Notes: a model not told the origin generated them from the letters alone. Shown: positions 1-8,448, numbered from the stretch's first letter. The stretch: DNA of 19,291 bases from Acidobacteriota bacterium (GCA_021793595.1 JAJYSL010000072.1:1-19291); one strand, 5' to 3'. Made by a program: numbers and translations.

Positions 1-215
1 TTGCCGCTGGGCCGCCCACGCCGCCGGTCCATCAATCCGTCATAGCCATGTTGCTCGTAGCGTTCCCGCCATCGCCGCATCTGCCGGTCGCTGATGCCGA
101 TAATTTCCGCCGCCTGCCACCACGTGAGCTTCCGCGCCATTGCCCGCAAGATCACTTCCTGTACCTTCATCGCCCGCTCCACCGCGGCCCTCGGATATGC
201 GTCCATGCTTCGCAT
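1..215 (-). CDS. ISNCY-type transposase, N-terminal part (cut by window edge)
   Basis: Reading the minus strand from ATG at 215 gives 71 residues starting MRSMDAYPRAAVERAMKVQE and continuing with a helix-turn-helix (about residues 30-52) in which WWQAAEIIGISDRQMRRWRE is visible, then YEQHGYDGLMDRRRGRP. This is the typical N-terminus of ISNCY-family integrase-core transposases, which bind the element ends through this HTH before a DDE catalytic domain. Only the DNA-binding part lies in the window and the frame is open to position 1, so an intact gene cannot be told from a remnant. An in-frame ATG at 206 is an alternative start. It is transcribed divergently from the oxidase operon, so one mobile-element end lies close to that operon's promoter region. 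Family assignment is from remembered sequence pattern. Confidence 0.75.
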   Translation of the reverse strand, partial: MRSMDAYPRAAVERAMKVQEVILRAMARKLTWWQAAEIIGISDRQMRRWRERYEQHGYDGLMDRRRGRPSG

Positions 216-300
216 GGTCGCCCATCCTCGCCGCCCGCATAGCGGACACTTCACTTGCTATCTCACCCGGACATATCATCTGCTACTGACACGCAGGAAA
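1..300 (-). mobile_element. End of an ISNCY-like insertion sequence (boundary approximate)
   Basis: The transposase start at 215 implies that the element's 5' end lies shortly upstream on the minus strand, somewhere in about 240-300. That stretch contains two copies of TGTCCG on the minus strand (around 243-248 and 269-274), which may be part of the end sequence. The exact terminus and target duplication cannot be set because the other end is outside the window. Confidence 0.4.
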
Positions 301-405
301 TCGGTTCTATGCGGGCTCTCGCAATTCTGTTACCCTACGCTGAAGCTCCCCCATGTTCCATCTAGCCAGAGTGAACCTTTCGTGTTCGAGGCTATTGTGA
401 AGGCG

Positions 406-1815
406 ATGCAAACAGACGTGTGCGTGATAGGGGGAGGGCCCGCAGGCAGTACGCTTGCCGCGCAACTTTCCGTCCTGGGCAATAGCGTTGTGCTTGTCGA
501 GCGAGCGGAGTTTCCCAGAAGACACCTCGGTGAATCCTTGACACCGGGTGTGCGTACGCTGCTGGAATCAATCGGCGCTGGGGAAGTCTTTCGGAAGGCT
601 GGTGCGTCGGCGGTTGAGTCTGTCCTCGTCAATTGGGATAAAGGGCTTAAGGAACGAATCGATCCAGAAAGCCGGGGCACGATTGTAGATCGGGGAAGAT
701 TCGACGCGCTACTTCTCCAGCACGCCAGGGCGGCTGGCGTCCAAGTGCTCCAACCGGCAGTTTCCCGGGATTGCAGTCCGCTCGCGGAAGGTTGGCGGGT
801 TACCGTGGAGCAAGGTGAAAAAACAACCCACGTCAGTGCTCGATTTCTCGCCGACGCGAGCGGCCGGGCATTTGCCACACGCGGTCGGAAACGCCCTACC
901 GGCGTGCGAACAACCGCCTTTTACTCTTACTGGCAAGGGTCCGATCTCCCGAAGCGGGCCCGCATCGAGGCTGGTTCCGACGCCTGGTATTGGGGTGTTC
1001 CGATACCGGACGGCACTTATAACACCCTGGTCTTCGTAGATCCTCGAACGTATCCCCGAAACGTGATTCAGGAGATGGTGGCACGGTCCGGTCTGCTGAA
1101 GGGATGCCGCGACATCCATTTGGTTTCGCCAGTTCAGGCGGCCGATGCAACACCCTATATAGATGAGCAAAGCGTCACCCATAACAGCATCAAAGTTGGC
1201 GATGCGGCGCTCTCAATTGACCCTCTCTCGTCAAGCGGAGTTCAGAAGGCCATCCAGACGGCGCTTTCCGGCGCGGTAGTGGTGAATACATTGCTGCGAA
1301 GGCAGGGATCAGAGGACGCAGCCGTGGAGTTTTATCGATCAAGTCTCACGCATGCCTCGGAACGCCACCGCCGCTGGGCAAGCCAGTTCTACGGCGCAGC
1401 GGCCGCGACACGCAAGTCTGAGTTTTGGCGGCAGCGCTCCTCTGTCGATAACCCCGTTGTGCCTGTCTCAGCATTGAACGCCGGCGACTTCGCGGACGAG
1501 CAGTTGGCGCTGTCACTCGACCTCAGGCTTGTGGAATCGCCCTGCATCGACGGCGAGTTTGTGACCCTGAAAACAGCGATGCAGCATCCTGCGCTTGAAA
1601 GGCCAGTCACCTACGTCGCAGGCTCGGAGATGCCGCCGCTGGTCCGCAGGCTCCGGCGGCCCATGAAGCCGATGGAGATCGCGCTGCTTTGGTCTGATCA
1701 AGTTCCCATCAGAACCGGCTTGGCCCTGACGGGTTGGCTGATAAGCAATGGCCTGTTGATTCGGGCGCGTGATCAAAAGACGGCCCAACGCGAAATCTCG
1801 AGATTTCGTATATAG
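406..1815 (+). CDS. LodB/GoxB-like FAD-dependent flavoprotein (tryptophan-halogenase superfamily)
   Basis: This 469-residue protein is a single-component FAD monooxygenase/halogenase-fold flavoprotein. An N-terminal Rossmann motif GGGPAGS (residues 9-15) is followed by the ribose-binding acidic residue E32, the GESLTPG motif (42-48), DASGR (150-154), a halogenase-type WYWGVPIP segment (194-201) and the FAD-binding GDAALSIDPLSSSGV (265-279). The last 100 residues form a basic C-terminal domain (RRLRRPMKP). Next to a LodA-like oxidase, the best role is LodB/GoxB: a cytoplasmic flavoprotein that oxidises the tryptophan precursor during CTQ formation. The active-site lysine I would expect from PltA-type halogenases after the GES motif is not obvious, which fits a hydroxylase rather than a halogenase. 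Start choice: ATG 406 abuts the Rossmann strand; GTG 397, with GAGG five bases upstream, adds three residues and is equally possible. The frame stays open to 94, but that extension lies antisense to the transposase. A halogenase acting on a small molecule is the alternative. Confidence 0.82.
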   Translation: MQTDVCVIGGGPAGSTLAAQLSVLGNSVVLVERAEFPRRHLGESLTPGVRTLLESIGAGEVFRKAGASAVESVLVNWDKGLKERIDPESRGTIVDRGRFDALLLQHARAAGVQVLQPAVSRDCSPLAEGWRVTVEQGEKTTHVSARFLADASGRAFATRGRKRPTGVRTTAFYSYWQGSDLPKRARIEAGSDAWYWGVPIPDGTYNTLVFVDPRTYPRNVIQEMVARSGLLKGCRDIHLVSPVQAADATPYIDEQSVTHNSIKVGDAALSIDPLSSSGVQKAIQTALSGAVVVNTLLRRQGSEDAAVEFYRSSLTHASERHRRWASQFYGAAAATRKSEFWRQRSSVDNPVVPVSALNAGDFADEQLALSLDLRLVESPCIDGEFVTLKTAMQHPALERPVTYVAGSEMPPLVRRLRRPMKPMEIALLWSDQVPIRTGLALTGWLISNGLLIRARDQKTAQREISRFRI

Positions 1816-1917
1816 TTTGCGTTCAGTTCATTTGTCGACCCTCAATGGGCACTTGTGAATGAGAGTCAGGTTATTGCTGCACGTCATATTTTTTTGCCGA
1901 GATTCCGGGGGAAGTGA

Positions 1918-3348
1918 ATGTCATCTCAAAAGAAGCCGGTGTCGCATCGCTCGACGGATGCCCCGCGAGATCCTTTTCAGAAGCGCCGGGAAATGACCTG
2001 GCATGAGCAGTTGGTATGGCTGCTGCACCTTGGGGCCGCAATGGAACATTCGCTCATGGCGCAGTATCTTTACGCTGCGTATTCACTTGGCGGCCCACTG
2101 GTGCCCAGAGAACACCACCGCAAGGTGAAAGAATGGCAGGATTCGATTCTGGCGGTTGCTCGCGAGGAAATGGGACACCTGCTGACCGTGCAGAACGTTC
2201 TCACGTTCCTCGGAGACGGTTTCAACCTGTCCCGCGATCAATTTCCCTGGTCCATTGAGTGGTTTAATATCGAGCCATTCTGCATGGGTTCGCTTGCCTG
2301 TTACGTGAATGCGGAGATGCCTGAGAATGAGAAGTTCGACGAGCGCGAGGAAATCGAAAAACTGGTGGCAAAACACCTCGGCAAGAACTCCCCGCCAGTG
2401 CATCCCGTGGCCGAAATCTACCGACAGGTCATGGATCTCCTGGCCGACTCAAAGCGGATTCCGGAGAGCGCGCTTCATCCGGAAACCTATTCGCTGCAGG
2501 CTTCCTGGGATGAGTGGGGCCGCGGCTACAAGCCAGATCCGCGACCCCTGGATGCAGCAGGAAATCTGGAGGCGAAGGTCGCGGCACAGGGGAAGGCGCA
2601 GTTCGACTCCCACGTTCTTGTTTACCAGGTTGCTACGCGCACCGAAGCCCTGGCGGCATTAAAGCAGGTGAGCCTCCAGGGGGAAGGAAAGGAGGACATA
2701 AAGGACATAGGGGTATGGACGCACTTCCGCCGATTCCTCAGAATCTATAAAGAGTTCAAACCGATCCAAAGCAGTCGCTGGAGCCCGGCAGCCCGCGCGC
2801 CGATCAATCCCAGCACCAATAAGGATCCAGAGTACGACAAGCAGCATACTTACATTTCCTGTAAGCGGAGCCGTAACTGGGCGATATTGTTTAATGTGCG
2901 TTATTGGATGCTGTTCCGGTACCTGGCGCACACCTTTCAGATTAAAGCGGCAGGCGCGCCAAGCAAGCCGAACGTGCGCGCGATGCTCATGCACAGAATA
3001 TTCGGAGAGATGTACCAACTGAAGGCGCTCTCCGGCAGGCTGTTTCAAATGCCATTGACTGACGACGATGCAAATCCGGACAGGCACCCAAAGGAGCGAA
3101 ACACTGCCGGCCCGCCGTTTGAATTGCCCTCAAATACGCGGATGGCAGTCAGCGATATCGATTGCTGGTGCATGCATCGGGATAGTCTCACTGCCTCACG
3201 AGACGCGTGCAGGGAAATCCTGAAGGCCGACCCCACTCCGGACGAGCGAGCCTATATTGACACGCTGCTTAACCTGGATGCGCAGACCGAAGTCTGGATC
3301 GACCAGATTCTTGCCGGATTGAACTCCACGACGAGGTATAGCGCATGA
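1918..3348 (+). CDS. VioB/RebD-type ferritin-like domain protein
   Basis: This 476-residue protein begins with a ferritin-like helical bundle of the iminophenyl-pyruvate dimer synthase (VioB/RebD) type. Visible candidate metal ligands are E43-H44 in AAMEHSLMAQYLYA and E83, E84 and H87 in VAREEMGHLLTVQNVL, the paired E...ExxH pattern of the fold. A second helical, Glu/His-containing stretch (about 345-400) follows, including HRIFGEMYQLKALSG. VioB and RebD are about twice this length, so only the ferritin-like half is represented. The ATG at 1918 has a strong Shine-Dalgarno (GGGGGAAG, ending 3-4 bases upstream). Its stop overlaps the next gene's start as ATGA, implying translational coupling with the LodA-like oxidase. 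No signal peptide is visible. Inferred role: metal-dependent oxidation or imine coupling of the oxidase product, or an oxygen- or metal-handling maturation factor. The fold is fairly sure; the function is not. Confidence 0.78.
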   Translation: MSSQKKPVSHRSTDAPRDPFQKRREMTWHEQLVWLLHLGAAMEHSLMAQYLYAAYSLGGPLVPREHHRKVKEWQDSILAVAREEMGHLLTVQNVLTFLGDGFNLSRDQFPWSIEWFNIEPFCMGSLACYVNAEMPENEKFDEREEIEKLVAKHLGKNSPPVHPVAEIYRQVMDLLADSKRIPESALHPETYSLQASWDEWGRGYKPDPRPLDAAGNLEAKVAAQGKAQFDSHVLVYQVATRTEALAALKQVSLQGEGKEDIKDIGVWTHFRRFLRIYKEFKPIQSSRWSPAARAPINPSTNKDPEYDKQHTYISCKRSRNWAILFNVRYWMLFRYLAHTFQIKAAGAPSKPNVRAMLMHRIFGEMYQLKALSGRLFQMPLTDDDANPDRHPKERNTAGPPFELPSNTRMAVSDIDCWCMHRDSLTASRDACREILKADPTPDERAYIDTLLNLDAQTEVWIDQILAGLNSTTRYSA

Positions 3349-5672
3349 AGATCCGCGAATTGCGTATTCTGCCGCCGTTCGCCATTGGACGGCTCGGCTC
3401 GGCGAAGGAACCTCTGGACAATTACACCATCGACGACGATCCCACTCAGCCGTTAGGTTATCGCAGGATTGTTCCCGCGCAAACCCTGAAGGTGAATCAA
3501 AAGACCGGGGAGATCAAGAGCAGTACCGTTTCCAAGGCAATCGTATTCAAAACCAATGGCAAGATCCGGCCGGTTGCGCCCTTCCTGGAGGTGTTTGCCG
3601 TGCTGGAGAATCCGCCGAACAAGGAAGGAGCACCGGAAAAGCTGGTACAGCTTGATCGGGCACTTCTGAAAAAGCTGGGAGCAAGCCGAGCCAAGATTGA
3701 GTGGAGGGTTTCAGTGGCCAACCGCAAGGTGATGCGGCGGACGGAAAACCCTGATGATATGGTGGCGGCGGATACCGACTGGTTTTCAGACCACAAGAAA
3801 CATGTGCTGAAGGGTACGTGCAACAATTTTGTGCCGGGCCGCTACATCGACTTTGGACATGCCCGCTTCATCCGTCCTAACGATCGGTTTGGACAGATTC
3901 GGCTCCGGTTTACGCCGGCGCAGGGATTGATTTACGGTCCGGCGACCGGCAAACCGGATCGGGCGATCCCACCAGAACGAGCCATCTACGATGCAACCAA
4001 GGATTGGGTTAAATTCGGAAGCGATCCGGACAAGATCAGGAACCAGACGGTGCCGCCGTCGCTGTATGCAATAGAACCACCAGCCCCAAGCTGGCTGAAC
4101 AATAATATCGCGATCAGCCGCGGCTATTTGGACGACGCTTGCGACGGGTTTGTGGAAGTCCGGCTCAGTTTGCCGGGGGGCAAGCTTCTGACCGCAACAG
4201 CCCGAATTTGTTCAGCCCCTCCGGCGGTGGTTCCTGACTCGCTGTTCATTCGTTCCCTGGCCGATGATCTCGATCAGGTAATCTTTGGACCTGAGGTGCC
4301 GAAGGAACCTTATGAAGTGACTCGAAATCGCGCGCTGGATATCATCCGGCGAGCCTACGAGACCGTGCGATTTATGAACGTCGCGGTGATGAATGGGAAC
4401 AATTTCAACGGCCGCTCCGCGCTTTCTCTGGATTCGATGCCGGAAGAAGAGGCCGCCGATACAGAACGCGCCATTCGCCCTGTAATGGCTCCTGGGACCG
4501 TGGATACGATCGGCATCATGACTCTTCATGAGCAGGTTTTTGCCGCGCTGCGTGGGGGCGCTGCGCCATGGTTTCTGAAGTTGTTGCGCCGTCCGGACGA
4601 AGTTGCCGATTTTACCGATCGAGGCAGAAGAAAAATGCCCGCGCTTATGTGCGGCGCCGACAACAATTATCTTGCGCTCACTTACCGGCAAATTGACACG
4701 ATCCGGCGCGTCGCCTTGGAAGCGCCATTTCATTTCGGAGTGAAGGAGCCGGAACCCGAACCCGAACCTCTTACCGCGCTTAATTTGACCGCTCAACTGC
4801 ACTATCAGGCTATGGGAAATCCCATCAGTTCTCGCCCCGTAACATCGGTGGCCAACTGCTGTCCTGGCCTGGAAGTGGATTTCCGCGCGGTGTGGCGGCG
4901 GATGTTTAAGGGAATCGTGCTGCGGGAATACGACAACCTGGTGATGGATGTGGACCCGGATGTAACTGATCCGGCTATCATGGCCCTGGTGGGTCAACAG
5001 TTGTTGCGAGTCCGGCTCTACGATGAAGACTCGAGCCCCAAATTTCTTATGTATACCCCGATCATGGGACCGGCCTCATCGGATCCGGATGGGAAGATCC
5101 GGTTGACGACGCAGCTTAATCCACAAGGGATCGCAGCTGTGGAATGGTCCAATGCGCTGGCCGCCGTCCTTCGTGGACATCAGGGAAAACAGGTTATTTG
5201 CGATTTCACCAGGGATCTTCCGCCAGGACAAAAGGAAATGATGCAGGAGATCGATGAGGAGCAAAAGAACTACATCACCATGAGGTTCGAAGTACGGAAG
5301 TTTTTCGACGAGGGCACTGCCGTTATCTCGAAGGTGCTTGCCAACGCAGGGGAGCTTACGCAGGGACTTTGCTCTCCGTGGCAGAACGACTACCGTGAGT
5401 GTTCGTGTTACTACTGGGCCTCCGCGCGTCCCGACTACATCAACGTACAGCCAGCGGGCAATGGTCTGAGCAAAGGCGATAACTGGTTTCAGATTGAGCG
5501 CACCGGGACGTACGTGCCAGACGACTATGCGGATTCGCGGCTGGTGCTTTACGATGAGCTGTTTCTCGACTGGGAACACTGGCTCAGGTTCCAGGTGGGT
5601 GGCAAAGATTGTATGGAAGAGCCCACCCGGAAAACGGAGGCTCGGCCAGGTCCGAAGGTGCAGAGTGGGTAA
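3345..5672 (+). CDS. LodA/GoxA-family CTQ-dependent amino acid (amine) oxidase
   Basis: This 775-residue protein resembles L-lysine epsilon-oxidase LodA and glycine oxidase GoxA, which deaminate amino acids with release of ammonia and hydrogen peroxide using a self-derived cysteine tryptophylquinone. Family hallmarks are the N-terminal ILPPFAIGRLGSA (residues 8-20), a CCPGLEVDF motif (C505-C506) and the C-terminal PWQNDYREC. By my recollection of LodA (D512, C516, W581), D682 and C686 match the catalytic Asp and CTQ Cys, and the CTQ Trp should be W743 or W746 in LDWEHWLRF. The C-terminal region also has C676, C688 and Y689-Y690-W691 clustered around C686. An acidic Pro-Glu run (468-475) looks like a linker. 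No signal peptide is visible, as in LodA. The start overlaps the upstream stop (ATGA). Length is close to LodA (726). Substrate is unknown. Family assignment is strong; exact CTQ residues are inferred without alignment. Confidence 0.87.
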   Translation: MKIRELRILPPFAIGRLGSAKEPLDNYTIDDDPTQPLGYRRIVPAQTLKVNQKTGEIKSSTVSKAIVFKTNGKIRPVAPFLEVFAVLENPPNKEGAPEKLVQLDRALLKKLGASRAKIEWRVSVANRKVMRRTENPDDMVAADTDWFSDHKKHVLKGTCNNFVPGRYIDFGHARFIRPNDRFGQIRLRFTPAQGLIYGPATGKPDRAIPPERAIYDATKDWVKFGSDPDKIRNQTVPPSLYAIEPPAPSWLNNNIAISRGYLDDACDGFVEVRLSLPGGKLLTATARICSAPPAVVPDSLFIRSLADDLDQVIFGPEVPKEPYEVTRNRALDIIRRAYETVRFMNVAVMNGNNFNGRSALSLDSMPEEEAADTERAIRPVMAPGTVDTIGIMTLHEQVFAALRGGAAPWFLKLLRRPDEVADFTDRGRRKMPALMCGADNNYLALTYRQIDTIRRVALEAPFHFGVKEPEPEPEPLTALNLTAQLHYQAMGNPISSRPVTSVANCCPGLEVDFRAVWRRMFKGIVLREYDNLVMDVDPDVTDPAIMALVGQQLLRVRLYDEDSSPKFLMYTPIMGPASSDPDGKIRLTTQLNPQGIAAVEWSNALAAVLRGHQGKQVICDFTRDLPPGQKEMMQEIDEEQKNYITMRFEVRKFFDEGTAVISKVLANAGELTQGLCSPWQNDYRECSCYYWASARPDYINVQPAGNGLSKGDNWFQIERTGTYVPDDYADSRLVLYDELFLDWEHWLRFQVGGKDCMEEPTRKTEARPGPKVQSG

Positions 5673-5691
5673 CGCCGAGGCGAGGCGGTAC

Positions 5692-7035
5692 ATGGCGGCA
5701 TCCGCTCCGCGTATGCCGCAGGTTCATCTGATCGAGACAGCTCGCGGTGGCAATCTCTTTGTCGTCGATGGGAGTCGCCTGTTCGCAGCGGGATTAAGCC
5801 TGTACTCGCGTTTTGAATCGGCGATCAAAGATCGCAATTTCACCGAAATTTCTGCTCTCCTGGATAAGGTTGGACTCGGGGGAAGTCCGCTTATCGGGGA
5901 TGAGCCGCTGTCGAATCCCGCGATTCACGCGCTCTCCCTTGCGATCGCGCAGAAGTGCAATTTGGGCTGTACCTATTGCTATGCGCAACAGGGCGAATTT
6001 GGCGGGGTCGGAAAGAACATGGCCCTTGCAGAAGCAACGCGAGCCGTGGATCTCCTGGTGAATGGGGCAGAGGAGGGGGCGAGGCTGAACCTCGCTTTCC
6101 TCGGTGGCGAACCGCTGGTCAACCGTGCCGTCCTGCAGGCAGCAACCCGTTACGCTGCAGAATTGGCGGAGCGTCGTGGCAATCCCATCACCTTCTCCAT
6201 CACTACAAACGGAACATTGCTGACGGAGGCCGACGCGGAGTTCTTTGAAGCGCACGCCTTCGCGGTGACAATCAGTCTGGACGGACCACGGGACACACAC
6301 AACTTACTGCGGCCGTTCAAAAGTGGAAACGGGAGCTTTGACGCGATTCTTCAACGGATTCGGCCGTTGCTCGCGCTTCAACGTCGCATGCAGGTATCGG
6401 CTCGGGTGACGGTGACGCCCGCCAACCTCGAACTACGCCGCACACTCGATGAGTTCATCGAACTTGGTTTCCACAGCGTTGGATTTTCGCCAATGCTGAG
6501 CTCGCCGAGCGGCAACGGCGAGATGCAGGGTGAAGATCTCGAAACAATGCTCGGCGAGATGATTGACTGCGGAAGGGAGTTCGAGCGGCGCACACTCAAA
6601 GGGGATCGCTATCCATTCGCGAACATGACGAACGCCATGCGCGAAATTCAGCGCGGGACGCATCGACCGTACCCGTGCGGTGCCGGGGCAGGTTACCTGG
6701 GTGTCTCGGCGGACGGTGAGTTGTCTGCGTGCCATCGCTTCGTCGGGGACGAAGCCGGCGCCATGGGCACGTTAAACAATGGCGTTGATCGAACGCAGCA
6801 ATCCGAGTGGCTCACCGAGCGCCATGTACATCGTCAGGAACCATGCCGGAGTTGCTGGGCACGTTATTTGTGCGGCGGCGGCTGCCATCACGAAGTAATT
6901 CACCGCGGTCGGCCAGCCTGCGACTACATACGTGGGTGGCTGCATTACTGCCTGGAAGCGTGGGTGAGGTTGCCCCGAGGTGTGGCTGACGGACTTTCCA
7001 GCACCTCGTACGCGTCGAGTTCCACGCGGCCCTGA
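5692..7035 (+). CDS. Radical SAM/SPASM maturase (QhpD/anSME-like)
   Basis: This 447-residue protein has the radical SAM cluster motif C89-x3-C93-x2-C96 (CNLGCTYCYA), a GGEPL motif for SAM binding (about residues 140-144) and SITTNGTLL. The C-terminal SPASM domain is complete: C329, G342-x4-C347, then C385-x2-C388-x5-C394-x3-C398 and a last cysteine at C410 (or C420), enough for two auxiliary 4Fe-4S clusters. Such enzymes modify peptides or proteins by radical chemistry (QhpD thioether links, anSME formylglycine, PqqE C-C bond). The N-terminal stretch VHLIETARGGNLFVVDGSRLF resembles the leader of peptide-modifying members. ATG 5692 is chosen because GAGG ends six bases upstream; it lies 19 bases after the oxidase stop, so it is in the same operon. 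GTG 5665 would overlap the oxidase. The inferred substrate is the adjacent LodA-like protein. Enzyme class is very secure, the reaction unknown. Confidence 0.9.
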   Translation: MAASAPRMPQVHLIETARGGNLFVVDGSRLFAAGLSLYSRFESAIKDRNFTEISALLDKVGLGGSPLIGDEPLSNPAIHALSLAIAQKCNLGCTYCYAQQGEFGGVGKNMALAEATRAVDLLVNGAEEGARLNLAFLGGEPLVNRAVLQAATRYAAELAERRGNPITFSITTNGTLLTEADAEFFEAHAFAVTISLDGPRDTHNLLRPFKSGNGSFDAILQRIRPLLALQRRMQVSARVTVTPANLELRRTLDEFIELGFHSVGFSPMLSSPSGNGEMQGEDLETMLGEMIDCGREFERRTLKGDRYPFANMTNAMREIQRGTHRPYPCGAGAGYLGVSADGELSACHRFVGDEAGAMGTLNNGVDRTQQSEWLTERHVHRQEPCRSCWARYLCGGGCHHEVIHRGRPACDYIRGWLHYCLEAWVRLPRGVADGLSSTSYASSSTRP

Positions 7036-7081
7036 CTCCGTACGGAGCATCGCAGCGACCTGGATCACCCGCTTTGCCGTT

Positions 7082-8401
7082 TTAGATGTCTGCTCCCGTT
7101 TCTTGCATCTTTCCGGACAGATAGCTATCGTACGCAGCCAGATCCAGCAATCCATTGCCGCTCAAGTTGAAAACGATCACCTGCTTGCGGTCTTCCTCAC
7201 GGCACCGGATGGCTTCATCGATCGCGACCGCAATTGCATGAGCGGATTCGGGTGCCGGTACGATGCCCTCCGTTCGCGCAAACCGAATTCCTGACTGGAA
7301 TACCTTCATTTGCGGCACAGCAACCGCGTCAATGAGCCCGAGCTTTTTGCAGTGGCTCACCATGGGCGACATGCCGTGATAGCGCAGCCCACCTGCATGG
7401 ATCACCGGTGGCATAAAGTCGTGGCCTAGAGTGTGCATCAACAATAGCGGAGTCAGCCGTGCCGCGTCGCCGAAGTCGTAGCGCAACTCGCCCTGAGTAA
7501 GGGATGGGCAGGAAGCAGGTTCCGCAGCAAGGATGCGGTAGCTCTTGCCAGACTTGATCTTTCCTTCGATAAAGGGAAACGCGAGCCCCGCAAAATTACT
7601 CCCGCCACCTGCGCAGCCGATCACAATGTCGGGAGCTTCACCGGCCATCTCCATCTGCTTGATGGTTTCCTGGCCGATGATGGACTGATGCAGGCACACT
7701 TGGTTGAGCACGCTGCCCAGCGAGTATTTTGTGCCTGGAGTTTTCACCGTGTGTTCGATAGCTTCGGAGATGGCAATGCCCAAGCTGCCGGAGCTATTTG
7801 GATCCCCCGCCAACACCTTGCGGCCAAATTCGGTTTGAGTGCTCGGACTGCCATGCACCGTCGCGCCGTATGTTTGAATCAGGAGCTTTCGGTATGGCTT
7901 CTGGTCAAAGCTCACCTTGACCATGAAAATGGTGCATTCCAGGCCAAAAACGGAGCATGCAAATGCCAGTGCAGAACCCCACTGTCCCGCGCCCGTTTCA
8001 GAAGCCAAACACTTTGTGCCGGCCACCTTGTTGTAAAAAGCCTGCGGAATTGCGGTATTCGGCTTGTGGCTGCCGGCCGGGCTTACTCCCTCATACTTGT
8101 AATAGATGTGCGCGGGCGTCTGCAGCGCTTTTTCAAGGCGTACGGCGCGAATCAGCGGCGTAGGGCGATAGAGAGAATAGACCTCCCGAACTTCCTGCGG
8201 AATGTCAATCTTTCGCTCGGAACTCATCTCCTGAGCGACAAGAGCCTCCGGGAAAAGCGCGAACATCAAGTCGGGGGTCACAGGCTCACGGGTTCCCGGA
8301 TGCAGTGGAGGGGGCATCTGCTCTGGGAAATCCGCCAGGAGGTTATACCAGGACTTCGGCATTTCGTCTGCCGAAAGGAGAAACTGTACGTTGTCGCTCA
8401 C
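7082..8401 (-). CDS. trpB: TrpB2-type tryptophan synthase beta chain
   Basis: This 439-residue PLP enzyme joins indole and serine to make tryptophan in the cytoplasm. The PLP lysine is K113 in [14 protein letters not shown], the catalytic glutamate is E135 in [12 protein letters not shown], and the phosphate loop is GGGSN (265-269). The long N-terminal extension and the sequence RPTPLIRA assign it to the TrpB2 subfamily, which usually works without a TrpA partner and is thought to salvage free indole. No trpA is nearby. The start is GTG at 8401, with TTGAGGAT about eight bases upstream as Shine-Dalgarno. It lies 47 bases downstream of the NTF2-like gene on the same strand, so it may be the last gene of a three-gene transcript. 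It converges with the radical SAM gene, 46 bases apart. A metabolic link to the tryptophan-derived cofactor next door is conceivable but unsupported. Confidence 0.92.
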   Translation of the reverse strand: MSDNVQFLLSADEMPKSWYNLLADFPEQMPPPLHPGTREPVTPDLMFALFPEALVAQEMSSERKIDIPQEVREVYSLYRPTPLIRAVRLEKALQTPAHIYYKYEGVSPAGSHKPNTAIPQAFYNKVAGTKCLASETGAGQWGSALAFACSVFGLECTIFMVKVSFDQKPYRKLLIQTYGATVHGSPSTQTEFGRKVLAGDPNSSGSLGIAISEAIEHTVKTPGTKYSLGSVLNQVCLHQSIIGQETIKQMEMAGEAPDIVIGCAGGGSNFAGLAFPFIEGKIKSGKSYRILAAEPASCPSLTQGELRYDFGDAARLTPLLLMHTLGHDFMPPVIHAGGLRYHGMSPMVSHCKKLGLIDAVAVPQMKVFQSGIRFARTEGIVPAPESAHAIAVAIDEAIRCREEDRKQVIVFNLSGNGLLDLAAYDSYLSGKMQETGADI

Positions 8402-8448
8402 CGATTGATCCTCAATGTTAGAGCTGAGGTTTCCCTGCTCTTTTCCGC

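Noticed and set aside
94..405. N-terminal extension of the flavoprotein to an ATG at 94
   Set aside because: The extension is antisense to the transposase and has no flavoprotein similarity; the Rossmann strand begins at 406-420.
4743..4770. Short tandem GAACCC repeat
   Set aside because: It encodes a Pro-Glu linker within the oxidase; too short and in frame, not a separate repeat element.
5494..5691. Earlier in-frame start for the radical SAM gene inside the oxidase gene
   Set aside because: It would overlap the oxidase by nearly 180 bases; ATG 5692 has a good ribosome binding site and the extension is unrelated to the family.
4212..5693. Two long minus-strand open frames opposite the oxidase gene (4212-4997 and 5076-5693)
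   Set aside because: No domain, no Shine-Dalgarno, and the plus-strand frame is clearly a conserved enzyme family.
7037..7048. Palindrome CTCCGTACGGAG after the radical SAM stop as a terminator
   Set aside because: It has no loop and no T-run, so it does not look like an intrinsic terminator; it may be chance.
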